Below the pieces are notes generated by a model. It was not told where the DNA came from. It searched no databases and saw only the letters and a program-made list of their open reading frames with translations. DNA of 5,788 bases, taken from assembly GCA_020216575.1 (NCBI GenBank), contig JAIUYC010000319.1:1-5788 (forward strand), in the 5' to 3' direction. The DNA comes from Coleofasciculus sp. S288 (GTDB lineage Bacteria; Cyanobacteriota; Cyanobacteriia; Cyanobacteriales; Coleofasciculaceae). Position numbers and translations under genes: made by a program. Of the stretch, positions 1 through 4,446 are shown piece after piece (the first letter of the stretch is position 1; the number at the start of each line of letters is the position of its first letter).

Positions 1-55
1 GTTGGTTCTTAAGTGTGACAAAATTCACTCGCTGACCAACAACTAACAACCGAAT
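1..55. repeat. degenerate heptamer repeat with a complementary arm
   Basis: Three consecutive 7-mers, ACCAACA, ACTAACA and ACCGAAT, lie at 35-55. GTTGGT at 1-6 is the exact complement of ACCAAC at 35-40, so the two ends can pair across a 28-nt loop. The same heptamer class recurs at 424-501 and 5571-5591. There is no T-run after the stem, so I do not call a terminator. The left end may be cut by the window edge. It resembles the short tandem heptamer repeats known between genes in filamentous cyanobacteria, but the assignment is inferred. Confidence 0.4.
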
Positions 56-105
56 AAAGACGGCTGAAAGCTAAAATTAAAGTTAGGTAGATAAACAAAT
101 TAAAA

Positions 106-113
106 GAGAGGAG
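106..113 (+). promoter_or_regulatory. Shine-Dalgarno site of rpmE
   Basis: GAGAGGAG ends 5 nt before the GTG at 119. It decides the non-ATG start of rpmE, since there is no in-frame ATG nearby upstream and the encoded N-terminus (MPKPDIHP) is the usual one for the family. Confidence 0.75.
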
Positions 114-118
114 TAACA

Positions 119-370
119 GTGCCAAAACCTGATATTCATCCAAAGTGGTATCCAGAAGCCAAGGTCTATTGCAACGGGCAAGTGGTAATGACCGTTGGCT
201 CGACTAAACCCGAAATCCACGTCGATGTTTGGTCTGGCAACCATCCCTTCTATACGGGAACCCAGAAAATTATTGACACTGAAGGGCGCGTTGAACGCTT
301 CATGCGGAAATACGGAATGCTGGATAAGCAGGCTGCGGCGGCCGATAAGTCTAAGACCCAAGAGAAATAG
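119..370 (+). CDS. rpmE: 50S ribosomal protein L31 (zinc-free type)
   Basis: Ribosomal protein bL31 is a component of the large subunit that helps bridge it to the small subunit. The 83-aa product starts at a GTG with a strong Shine-Dalgarno sequence. Recognisable family blocks are [10 protein letters not shown] (5-14), the core [12 protein letters not shown] (36-47) and EGRVERF (55-61). In the zinc-binding form the core reads DVCSKCHPF; here both cysteines are replaced (Trp38, Asn41), and only one Cys (18) remains of the first pair. It is therefore the zinc-independent variant usual in cyanobacteria. The C-terminus is a charged Lys/Ala/Gln tail slightly longer than in E. coli (70 aa). It precedes prfA on the same strand, the order expected at the end of the cyanobacterial ribosomal-protein cluster; the upstream genes would lie outside the window. 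Identification is secure. Confidence 0.96.
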   Translation: MPKPDIHPKWYPEAKVYCNGQVVMTVGSTKPEIHVDVWSGNHPFYTGTQKIIDTEGRVERFMRKYGMLDKQAAAADKSKTQEK

Positions 371-423
371 CTGGTTGACTTGCTGCAAAGCGCCCAGTCG
401 CTAGCTTGCTGGGTCAATCAAGG

Positions 424-501
424 GTTGAACGTTGAAAGGTTATATGTTGAAAGTTACTAAGACCTCCTAACCTTCAACTGACTAACCTACAACCTTCAAA
501 C
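424..501. repeat. inverted array of degenerate heptamers between rpmE and prfA
   Basis: The left arm reads GTTGAAC, GTTGAAA, GGTTATA, one spare base, GTTGAAA, GTTACTA (424-459). The right arm reads AACCTTC, AACTGAC, one spare base, AACCTAC, AACCTTC (469-497). The arms are near reverse complements in the same seven-base register; 446-455 pairs with 469-478 with one mismatch across a 13-nt loop, and 431-441 / 484-501 extend the pairing imperfectly. In RNA this would form a long imperfect hairpin between the two genes. It fits the short tandem heptamer repeats of filamentous cyanobacteria; a role in processing or termination is only possible, as no T-run follows. Confidence 0.5.
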
Positions 502-544
502 TATTAAAGTGCAACCAAGCTATTTTGTTGGAGCCGCATGAGTC

Positions 545-1657
545 ATGGCTGAATCCTACCTGCTGGAAAAACTACAATCTGTTGAGCAAACCTTCAATGA
601 GTTAACGCGACGTTTGGCAGACCCCGATATCGTGACAGATCCGGCCGAAATGCAACGGGTCACTAAGGCGCGTTCCTCTTTGGAGGAAGTTGTCAATACC
701 TACGAGATTTGGAAGACCGCTCAGCAAGAGCTAGCGGGGGCACGACAAGTCCTCAAGGAAGCCAATGGCGACCCAGAACTGCATGAAATGGCGGCGCTGG
801 AAGTTGAAGAACTCGAGGCGAAGCTCGAACAACTGGAAAAGCGCCTGAAAATTTTGCTATTGCCCCGCGACCCCAATGATGATAAGAACATCATGCTGGA
901 AATTCGGGCAGGTACCGGTGGTGATGAAGCGAGTATCTGGGCGGGGGATTTGGTGCGGATGTACTCCCGCTATGCCGAAGGACAAAATTGGCGGGTGAAG
1001 TTGCTGAGCGAGTCGCCAGCAGATATGGGGGGCTTCAAAGAGGCAATACTGGAAATCCAGGGAGACCAGGTTTACAGCAAGCTGAAGTTTGAAGCAGGCG
1101 TTCATCGGGTACAGCGAGTCCCTGTCACGGAAGCTGGTGGACGAGTTCACACATCAACGGCAACGGTGGCGGTGATGCCAGAAGTTGATGAGGTGGAAGT
1201 TCAAATCGATCCCAAGGAGTTGGAAATTAAAACAGCTCGTTCGGGTGGTGCAGGCGGACAGAATGTAAACAAAGTGGAAACAGCCGTTGACCTGTACCAC
1301 AAACCTACGGGTATTCGGGTTTTCTGTACGGAAGAGCGATCGCAATTGCAAAACCGCGAGCGAGCGCTACAAATTCTCCGTGCGAAGCTGTACGAGATGA
1401 AGCTCCAGGAGCAGCAAGAAGCCGTGACCTCAATGCGGCGATCGCAAGTTGGGACGGGTTCTCGTTCGGAGAAAATCCGCACGTATAACTACAAGGACAA
1501 TCGCATCACCGATCACCGACTGGGTCAGAACTATTCACTCGCTCCAGTTCTTGAAGGTGAGTTAGAGGGAATCTTCCAAGCTTGCATTGCTCAAGACCAG
1601 CAGGAACGCTTGGAAGAGTTGGCGGCTTCTACTACCAATGCTGAATCAGTTAAGTGA
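545..1657 (+). CDS. prfA: peptide chain release factor 1
   Basis: RF1 recognises UAA and UAG stop codons in the ribosomal A site and triggers hydrolysis of peptidyl-tRNA. The 370-aa product (E. coli RF1 is 360 aa) has an N-terminal coiled helical domain (about 1-110), the AGTGGDEA block (122-129), the PxT stop-codon tripeptide as PVT (193-195) within [18 protein letters not shown], and the catalytic GGQ at 237-239 in [16 protein letters not shown]. Gln239 is the residue normally methylated by PrmC. The RF1 segment [12 protein letters not shown] (305-316) follows. The tripeptide is PVT, not the SPF of RF2, so RF1 is clear. An in-frame TGA at 539-541 just upstream makes ATG 545 the first possible ATG start; TTGGAG at 528-533 lies 11 nt before it. 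It follows rpmE by 174 bp, perhaps in the same transcript. Confidence 0.97.
   Translation: MAESYLLEKLQSVEQTFNELTRRLADPDIVTDPAEMQRVTKARSSLEEVVNTYEIWKTAQQELAGARQVLKEANGDPELHEMAALEVEELEAKLEQLEKRLKILLLPRDPNDDKNIMLEIRAGTGGDEASIWAGDLVRMYSRYAEGQNWRVKLLSESPADMGGFKEAILEIQGDQVYSKLKFEAGVHRVQRVPVTEAGGRVHTSTATVAVMPEVDEVEVQIDPKELEIKTARSGGAGGQNVNKVETAVDLYHKPTGIRVFCTEERSQLQNRERALQILRAKLYEMKLQEQQEAVTSMRRSQVGTGSRSEKIRTYNYKDNRITDHRLGQNYSLAPVLEGELEGIFQACIAQDQQERLEELAASTTNAESVK
1336..1343. repeat. HIP1 octamer in prfA
   Basis: Palindrome GCGATCGC, the highly iterated palindrome of many cyanobacterial genomes. It supports the taxonomic assignment and has no gene-specific meaning here. Confidence 0.85.
1438..1445. 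repeat. HIP1 octamer in prfA (second copy)
   Basis: A second GCGATCGC, 102 bp after the first. Two in one kilobase is far above chance for an 8-mer and typical of HIP1-rich cyanobacteria. Confidence 0.85.
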
Positions 1658-1684
1658 GTTAGCTTTCTTCGCCTATCCGTCCCA

Positions 1685-1712
1685 CATCCTACCCGTAGAG
1701 AGGCGTGGGATG
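1685..1712 (+). other. small hairpin after prfA
   Basis: CATCCTAC (1685-1692) pairs with GTGGGATG (1705-1712), with one G·T pair; CC/GG can add two pairs next to a bulged base. No T-run follows, so it is more likely a degenerate intergenic repeat or an mRNA 3' structure than a terminator. Confidence 0.3.
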
Positions 1713-1722
1713 GTGTGCTGTA

Positions 1723-1753
1723 AAAAACAAAGGGTATTGAACCCATTGTTTTT
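1723..1753. terminator. bidirectional intrinsic terminator between convergent genes
   Basis: AAAAACAAAGGG (1723-1734) and CCCATTGTTTTT (1742-1753) form a 12-position stem with one mismatch (A1731/A1745) and a 7-nt loop. The A/T outer part supplies a U-run in transcripts from either strand. It lies about 65 bp after prfA and about 75 bp past the stop of the gene on the opposite strand, so it can end both. It is the better candidate for the minus-strand gene because six U residues close that side. Confidence 0.65.
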
Positions 1754-1779
1754 CCAACAAATTTTTAAACTCTCACCTC

Positions 1780-1828
1780 CTTCCCCCTTTACTCAGTTTG
1801 GTAAATGGTAAAGGGGAAGTTATTTTTT
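1780..1828 (+). terminator. second terminator hairpin, prfA direction
   Basis: CTTCCCC-TTTA (1780-1791, one bulged C) pairs with TAAAGGGGAAG (1809-1819), giving an 11-bp stem with a 17-nt loop. It is followed by TTATTTTTT (1820-1828), a U-rich tail in plus-strand RNA. It sits just before the stop codon of the convergent gene (TAA at 1827-1829), so it would block read-through from prfA into that gene. Read on the minus strand the stem has no U-run. Confidence 0.6.
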
Positions 1829-3113
1829 AGCGGCCTAACTTGTTGGGAATTCCATCACAACCGCCAGGAATTGTCCTTCGGGATTTCTCACCACACCAAG
1901 CACAGCAGTAGTAGCGCTGTTGTTCATCGAGTCGTAGAACCCCCGTAAAGTTGGCGTTCTCAACCACAGCCCCTGCATAAGCTCCCGTTTCGTAGTCGGG
2001 GCGTTTGGAGCGGCTGCGAGGACTGGCATGCTCCAATGAGCCATAGAACAGGCGAACTCCCTTCATGTCAGCCCCAGATAGGTTGGCTTCATACAGAACT
2101 GTTCGAGCCAAGTTCGCTCCTACCAAGTCACAGCGGCTAAGATTGGCTCTGACCATATTGGCGTCACTCAATTCTGTCCAGCGCAGATCGGTTCCGGAAA
2201 TGTCTGCACCAGCCAACATGACGTGCAGGTCAATCACCCGCACCCCATATTCCCGGTCTTCCAGATAACCGCCGTAACCATCGAGCATAGGACGCCCTAA
2301 GTGGCGATCTCGTTTCAGAGGTGTCAATAACCGAGACTGGGACAAAAATCTGAGGACTTTCGCTTTACCTAAGGCGTCTACACTACTCAGAATTGCCGCC
2401 GTTCGTCCTTCTGAAAAGGCTCGTTCTTGAGGCCAGTCTTCTAACAGTCCTTCACTATCCAATGCCAATTCGGAGACGCCCTGAAAGTAAGCATCAATCG
2501 TTTGCTGCTGGGTGATTATATTCTGTTGGATGGTTAGGTCTTTAGAAATGACGTACTGTCGCCAAGCAATGTAAACCGCAAGGATGGCGATCATAATTTG
2601 CCCCAAGGCTCCAATCCATTCTGCAAGAGAGCCAATTGAGTCAGAATCAAGGCTTCTGAGTACTTCATCAAACCGACGAACGACACCAGTGAGCCTTGCT
2701 AACCCCAACAGAGACGCCAACACTCCGAAGGTCGCGACAAATTGAGCACGTCCCTGTGGAGAAATGGCTGCACTCAACCACCGGTGTAGGGGAGGCCAAA
2801 TCACTCGCACTGATACTAGGAAGCTAACCAGTGTCCCCGACATGGCTATCCAGAAATTATCAATCGTTAACCCGACAATCAAAATAGCGATCGCTATCAG
2901 GGTAATCAGAGCCAGCGATTGATTAGTTTCATGCTCTGGGTCAGTACGTTTGGATAGCGGCAGGATAGACAGGTGAGCTAACTGCCGACTCGGTATCGCT
3001 TTGGCTGGGGATTTACCATTGCCGGAGTTGTCATCGGCGACACCGTCTCCACTGGCACTGTTGGGAGTAGTTACGGGTGGGTTGGACTGAGGAGAATCGG
3101 GCGGGATTGTCAT
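1827..3113 (-). CDS. membrane pentapeptide-repeat protein with C-terminal Cys cluster
   Basis: The role is unknown; pentapeptide repeats fold as a right-handed beta helix that usually mediates binding. Residues are counted from a TTG at 3126-3128 (433 aa); I chose ATG 3111-3113 (residue 6) because TTGGAA precedes it at a workable distance and the TTG has no ribosome site. Order: Pro/Ser/Gly-rich disordered N-terminus (6-45); two hydrophobic segments (about 70-88 and 92-111), a weaker one (130-148) and a clear one (172-188); a Gln-rich helix (197-215); a helical region (216-300); pentapeptide repeats of A(D/N)LxG type (305-364, e.g. SGTDL, VRANL, VGANL, SGADM); a polar insert (366-385); one more repeat (386-396). 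The end holds CCAWC (408-412) and Cys424, a possible zinc knuckle. The repeats probably face the cytosol. It converges on prfA and contains a HIP1 site, so it looks native. I recognise the family, not a named gene. Confidence 0.85.
   Translation of the reverse strand: MTIPPDSPQSNPPVTTPNSASGDGVADDNSGNGKSPAKAIPSRQLAHLSILPLSKRTDPEHETNQSLALITLIAIAILIVGLTIDNFWIAMSGTLVSFLVSVRVIWPPLHRWLSAAISPQGRAQFVATFGVLASLLGLARLTGVVRRFDEVLRSLDSDSIGSLAEWIGALGQIMIAILAVYIAWRQYVISKDLTIQQNIITQQQTIDAYFQGVSELALDSEGLLEDWPQERAFSEGRTAAILSSVDALGKAKVLRFLSQSRLLTPLKRDRHLGRPMLDGYGGYLEDREYGVRVIDLHVMLAGADISGTDLRWTELSDANMVRANLSRCDLVGANLARTVLYEANLSGADMKGVRLFYGSLEHASPRSRSKRPDYETGAYAGAVVENANFTGVLRLDEQQRYYCCAWCGEKSRRTIPGGCDGIPNKLGR
2884..2897. 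repeat. HIP1 octamer inside a 14-bp palindrome
   Basis: ATAGCGATCGCTAT is a perfect palindrome containing the HIP1 core at 2887-2894. It lies in the coding part for the first membrane segment of the pentapeptide protein. Confidence 0.8.
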
Positions 3114-3165
3114 CGTATTCCAAGTCAAGCAAGCACAGCAGAATGCATAGCCATATTTATTAGAG

Positions 3166-3217
3166 CCGCCGCGAAGACTGCGTACCCTTGTGGTCGCAAA
3201 TGAAAGGCGGGGCTTTT
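3166..3217. repeat. GC-rich hairpin, candidate dispersed repeat
   Basis: CCGCCGCGA (3166-3174) pairs with TCGC (3194-3197) and, past an 8-nt bulge, with GGCGG (3206-3210). TTTT at 3214-3217 follows. It lies in the spacer between two minus-strand genes and stands out as GC-rich in an AT-rich area. On the plus strand the shape is terminator-like, but no plus-strand gene ends here. I infer a cyanobacterial intergenic repeat; this cannot be shown from one copy. Confidence 0.3.
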
Positions 3218-3266
3218 CTGTGAGACGGAGATTGCCAAATCGGTCTTTGTTCTAAAACGGGTAACT

Positions 3267-3506
3267 CTACTGAATTTCTATGATTTCGTTGATACTTTGA
3301 CATCCAAAATAATTGTAAAGTGTCAAAATAGTCTTCTCCTCTATCCTTCTGAAATCACCTCGATAAATTTTCCCTACTGTAGTTGGGCTAAGTCCAGTTT
3401 CTTCGGCTAGAGTTTTTTGGTCTTTAACTCCCTTGCGTTGCATTAGTTCAGGGAGTCGGCTGACAAATTGCATAATGTGATTGACACAATAATACGTAGC
3501 TGTCAT
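3267..3506 (-). CDS. small XRE/Cro-type helix-turn-helix regulator
   Basis: A probable DNA-binding repressor of the Cro/C1 class made almost only of the DNA-binding domain (79 aa from the first ATG). The HTH reads KTLAEETG (31-38), turn LS, recognition helix PTTVGKIYRG (41-50), followed by helices ending FGCQSINEIIEI. No second domain is visible. The start is uncertain: ATG 3506 has AGG directly next to it, a poor site, while ATG at 3473 (Met12, giving 68 aa) begins just before the first helix, the more usual layout for these mini-regulators. The gene is AT-rich and transcribed away from a perfect inverted repeat (3533-3570) and the gene relic beyond it. Such proteins occur as antitoxins, phage or plasmid regulators and lone autorepressors; nothing here selects one. 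Confidence 0.75.
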   Translation of the reverse strand: MTATYYCVNHIMQFVSRLPELMQRKGVKDQKTLAEETGLSPTTVGKIYRGDFRRIEEKTILTLYNYFGCQSINEIIEIQ

Positions 3507-3522
3507 CCTATCATTTAGTCAA
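3493..3522 (-). promoter_or_regulatory. possible promoter of the HTH gene
   Basis: On the minus strand TTGACT (3522-3517) and TACGTA (3498-3493) are separated by 18 bp. If used, transcription would start near 3486, inside the longest reading frame, and only the shorter form from ATG 3473 would be made. The -10 is weak, so this is tentative. A TGACA/TGTCA inverted pair (3482-3486, 3501-3505) overlaps the site and could be an operator. Confidence 0.25.
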
Positions 3523-3532
3523 GATACTAACA

Positions 3533-3570
3533 AGGCAGTCGCGCAGGTTCTCATCCACAAGCGACTGCCT
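3533..3570. repeat. perfect 10-bp inverted repeat between divergent genes
   Basis: AGGCAGTCGC (3533-3542) and GCGACTGCCT (3561-3570) are exact reverse complements with an 18-nt spacer. A second, exclusive pairing exists: GCAGG (3543-3547) with CCTGC (3568-3572). It stands GC-rich within AT-rich DNA, 27 bp upstream of the HTH start and directly at the edge of the truncated coiled-coil frame. It could be an operator, a structure in the leader of the HTH transcript, or the scar of an insertion or deletion. Confidence 0.55.
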
Positions 3571-3571
3571 G

Positions 3572-3679
3572 CTATATTATCAGCAAAAGAAAGCTGAATA
3601 GATTGCCGCTAAAGAGGAAAAAGAGCGTCAAGAGCGGATTGAGAAATTAAGAGAACTACAAGAGGGGATTGAAAAATGA
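3572..3679 (+). pseudogene. relic of a coiled-coil gene (3' end only, one nonsense codon)
   Basis: One frame reads LYYQQKKAE, a TAG at 3599-3601, then IAAKEEKERQERIEKL and on to EGIEK, ending at TGA 3677-3679. On both sides of the TAG it is the same highly charged Lys/Glu/Gln helix, and CAG, AAG or GAG to TAG is a single change. There is no usable start codon after the TAG, and upstream the frame opens only into the inverted repeat and then a stop at 3497. The end overlaps the next gene by ATGA (3676-3679), the usual arrangement of coupled operon genes. I infer the last part of a formerly larger gene that lost its 5' end. The parent family is not identifiable from this low-complexity helix. 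The alternative is chance openness over about 36 codons. Confidence 0.45.
3662..3667 (+). promoter_or_regulatory. Shine-Dalgarno site of the 110-aa gene
   Basis: GAGGGG, 8 nt before ATG 3676, is among the best ribosome sites in the window. It lies inside the coiled-coil relic and supports translation of the next gene even though the relic is broken. Confidence 0.65.
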
Positions 3680-4008
3680 AACTATTCAACTTAAGCCTTG
3701 GCTATACACCGGAAGAGAAAAAAATTACTTGTAAGTTAGTTGATTTGAGGGATGAAGTTTTCTCTTTCCTAATGAATTGGGCTAGAACAAACAAAGAAGC
3801 TTTGCTAAAGGCAAAGTACGTTTACCATTTGAACCCTGATACTCAACGGCAAGAAATTGACTCGTTAACGAGTGATGCCGACACTGCAATCAAGCAACTT
3901 TATCAAGAGGTTAACACCAAGTTTGGAATCACATTAGATTCTTTAGAAGCCTCTGCTGTTTCTGGTTTTGTTCGACTAGTTGAGAAAAATCCGGAGATGA
4001 TTGGTTAG
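3676..4008 (+). CDS. uncharacterised 110-aa protein
   Basis: I do not recognise this protein. It has no signal peptide, membrane segment or cysteine pair (one Cys, residue 19). It looks soluble and mostly helical: a short strand-like start (MKLFNLSLGY), then helices around 21-50 (VDLRDEVFSFLMNWARTNKE), 56-83 (long and charged) and 87-104 (LDSLEASAVSGFVRLVEKN). It begins with a good ribosome site and overlaps the upstream coiled-coil relic by ATGA, so it was probably the downstream member of an operon whose first gene has decayed. Codons favour A/T in the third position (AAA, TTA, GAT), unlike prfA, and there is no HIP1, suggesting acquired DNA. No promoter is evident. It may be a residual gene of a mobile or plasmid-like segment. 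The open frame, ribosome site and codon pattern argue that it is real. Confidence 0.65.
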   Translation: MKLFNLSLGYTPEEKKITCKLVDLRDEVFSFLMNWARTNKEALLKAKYVYHLNPDTQRQEIDSLTSDADTAIKQLYQEVNTKFGITLDSLEASAVSGFVRLVEKNPEMIG

Positions 4009-4076
4009 ATGAATCGTATCGAGTTTACTTAATGATTTTTGGGTTCTTCAGTACTTAGTATGCCAAATCAGCCCAA

Positions 4077-4147
4077 AAGCCTTACTGGGTAAGGATTGTT
4101 ATAAGTTGACAGATTTTTTTAGATCAAAGCCTTGGCCAGTAAGGCTT
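4077..4147. repeat. 12-bp perfect inverted repeat with nested alternative hairpins
   Basis: AAGCCTTACTGG (4077-4088) and CCAGTAAGGCTT (4136-4147) are exact reverse complements 47 bp apart. Each arm can also fold locally: CCTTAC (4080-4085) with GTAAGG (4089-4094) over a 3-nt loop, and AAGCCTT (4127-4133) with AAGGCTT (4141-4147) over a 7-nt loop. Long-range and local pairings exclude each other. No flanking target duplication is visible, which weakens a miniature transposon reading. AAGCCTTAC recurs at 5604-5612. Confidence 0.6.
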
Positions 4148-4193
4148 ACAGAGTTGCTGTATTTAATTTCTGCATAACAGGTACGCAAGAGCC

Positions 4194-4237
4194 GATTTTT
4201 GTTTCTAGAGAAGCAACAAAAATCTCTTTCTTTTCTT
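4194..4237 (+). terminator. intrinsic terminator-like hairpin
   Basis: GATTTTTGTT (4194-4203) pairs perfectly with AACAAAAATC (4215-4224) across an 11-nt loop, followed by the U-rich TCTTTCTTTTCTT. The stem is A/T-rich, so it would be moderate. It could end transcripts from the 110-aa gene 186 bp upstream or from a small RNA, and insulate the promoter of the transport operon. In the minus direction the stem is followed by GGCTC, so it is one-directional. Confidence 0.5.
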
Positions 4238-4275
4238 ACCTTTAAAGATGAACGGATAGCAAGGTTAATATTTCA

Positions 4276-4289
4276 GTATAATTAGCTAC
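4276..4289. promoter_or_regulatory. NtcA-like binding site
   Basis: GTA-TAATTAGC-TAC matches exactly the palindromic consensus GTAN8TAC of NtcA, the cyanobacterial global nitrogen activator. TATATA (4317-4322) lies 27 bp downstream and TAGAAT (4323-4328) 33 bp downstream; the usual gap is about 22 bp, so spacing is long. No good -35 box is visible, as expected of activator-dependent promoters. The consensus has six fixed bases and would occur about once per window by chance; the position before an importer gene is what raises interest. Confidence 0.4.
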
Positions 4290-4316
4290 AGAAAGCCAAG
4301 TGTGAATTTCTAGATC

Positions 4317-4328
4317 TATATATAGAAT
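4317..4328 (+). promoter_or_regulatory. probable -10 region of the importer operon
   Basis: TATATA (4317-4322) and TAGAAT (4323-4328) are overlapping candidates for the -10 box. Either would put the transcription start near 4330-4336 and leave a leader of roughly 110 nt. The area is part of the palindrome CTATATATAG. Confidence 0.35.
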
Positions 4329-4343
4329 AAATAAACAAGTTGA

Positions 4344-4446
4344 AGATGACGCACTCCAGTTAGCGCATCTAGCCCTGAAAACTTCGGCAACTAACACTTG
4401 GTTCGGGTAGTGTAGCAGACAATATAGGACTGGTTCATGTAGGTCT
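4344..4446 (+). promoter_or_regulatory. structured 5' leader, possible riboswitch-like element
   Basis: Hairpin 1: AGATG-CGC with GCGCATCT (4344-4352 / 4363-4370, one bulged A, 10-nt loop). Hairpin 2: CT-ACACT with AGTGTAG (4391-4398 / 4409-4415, one bulge, 10-nt loop). The loop of hairpin 2 contains TTCGGG (4402-4407), complementary to CCC-GAA at 4373-4379 (one bulge), which would form a pseudoknot. The ATG at 4447 has only a weak, too-close AGG, so translation control is plausible. I compared it by memory with TPP, cobalamin and guanidine-I elements and saw no match to their conserved cores. Function is inferred from structure and position only. Confidence 0.4.

Larger units (their letters stand above)
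4009..4446. other. 438-bp non-coding region with several structured elements
   Basis: I find no credible gene here on either strand. From left to right it holds a 12-bp inverted repeat (4077-4147), a hairpin with a U-rich tail (4194-4237), an NtcA-like site (4276-4289), an AT-rich stretch with the palindrome CTATATATAG (4316-4325), and a hairpin-rich stretch that would be the leader of the binding-protein mRNA (4344-4446). The stretch is long for a cyanobacterial intergenic region of this kind and dense in exact complementarity. Confidence 0.6.

Noticed and set aside
83..388. 101-aa reading frame on the minus strand over rpmE
   Set aside because: It mirrors the secure rpmE frame, has no family features, and no ribosome site was found.
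375..417. Terminator after rpmE
   Set aside because: TTGAC/GTCAA, CCCAG/CTGGG and GCAA/TTGC pairings compete with one another, are short, and no T-run follows.
857..1482. Several minus-strand reading frames over prfA
   Set aside because: They overlap a fully conserved release factor and have no recognisable domains; they are antisense shadows.
1587..1811. 74-aa plus-strand frame running past the prfA end
   Set aside because: It starts inside prfA, crosses two hairpins and encodes no sensible domain.
1835..2268. Short frames over the pentapeptide-repeat gene on both strands
   Set aside because: They are out-of-frame readings of the repeat-rich coding region.
3267..4008. Toxin-antitoxin pair made of the HTH gene and the 110-aa gene
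   Set aside because: The genes are divergent and separated by a relic and a 10-bp inverted repeat, and the 110-aa protein has no known toxin motif. The idea is possible but unsupported.
4009..4032. Seven-codon frame right after the 110-aa gene
   Set aside because: ATG directly follows the stop, but there is no ribosome site and the peptide (MNRIEFT) is too short to support.
4106..4134. Promoter with a perfect TTGACA at 4106
   Set aside because: No acceptable -10 hexamer occurs 16-19 bp downstream.
4077..4147. Intact insertion sequence or CRISPR array
   Set aside because: No transposase frame, no flanking target duplication and no regularly spaced direct repeats were found.
4344..4446. Guanidine-I (ykkC), TPP or cobalamin riboswitch
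   Set aside because: GGTTCGGGTAG at 4400-4410 faintly recalls the ykkC core, but the downstream GGGATAAAAGCCCGGGAG-type segment is absent. No CTGAGA/TPP core or cobalamin box is visible. I therefore keep it as an unassigned structured leader.
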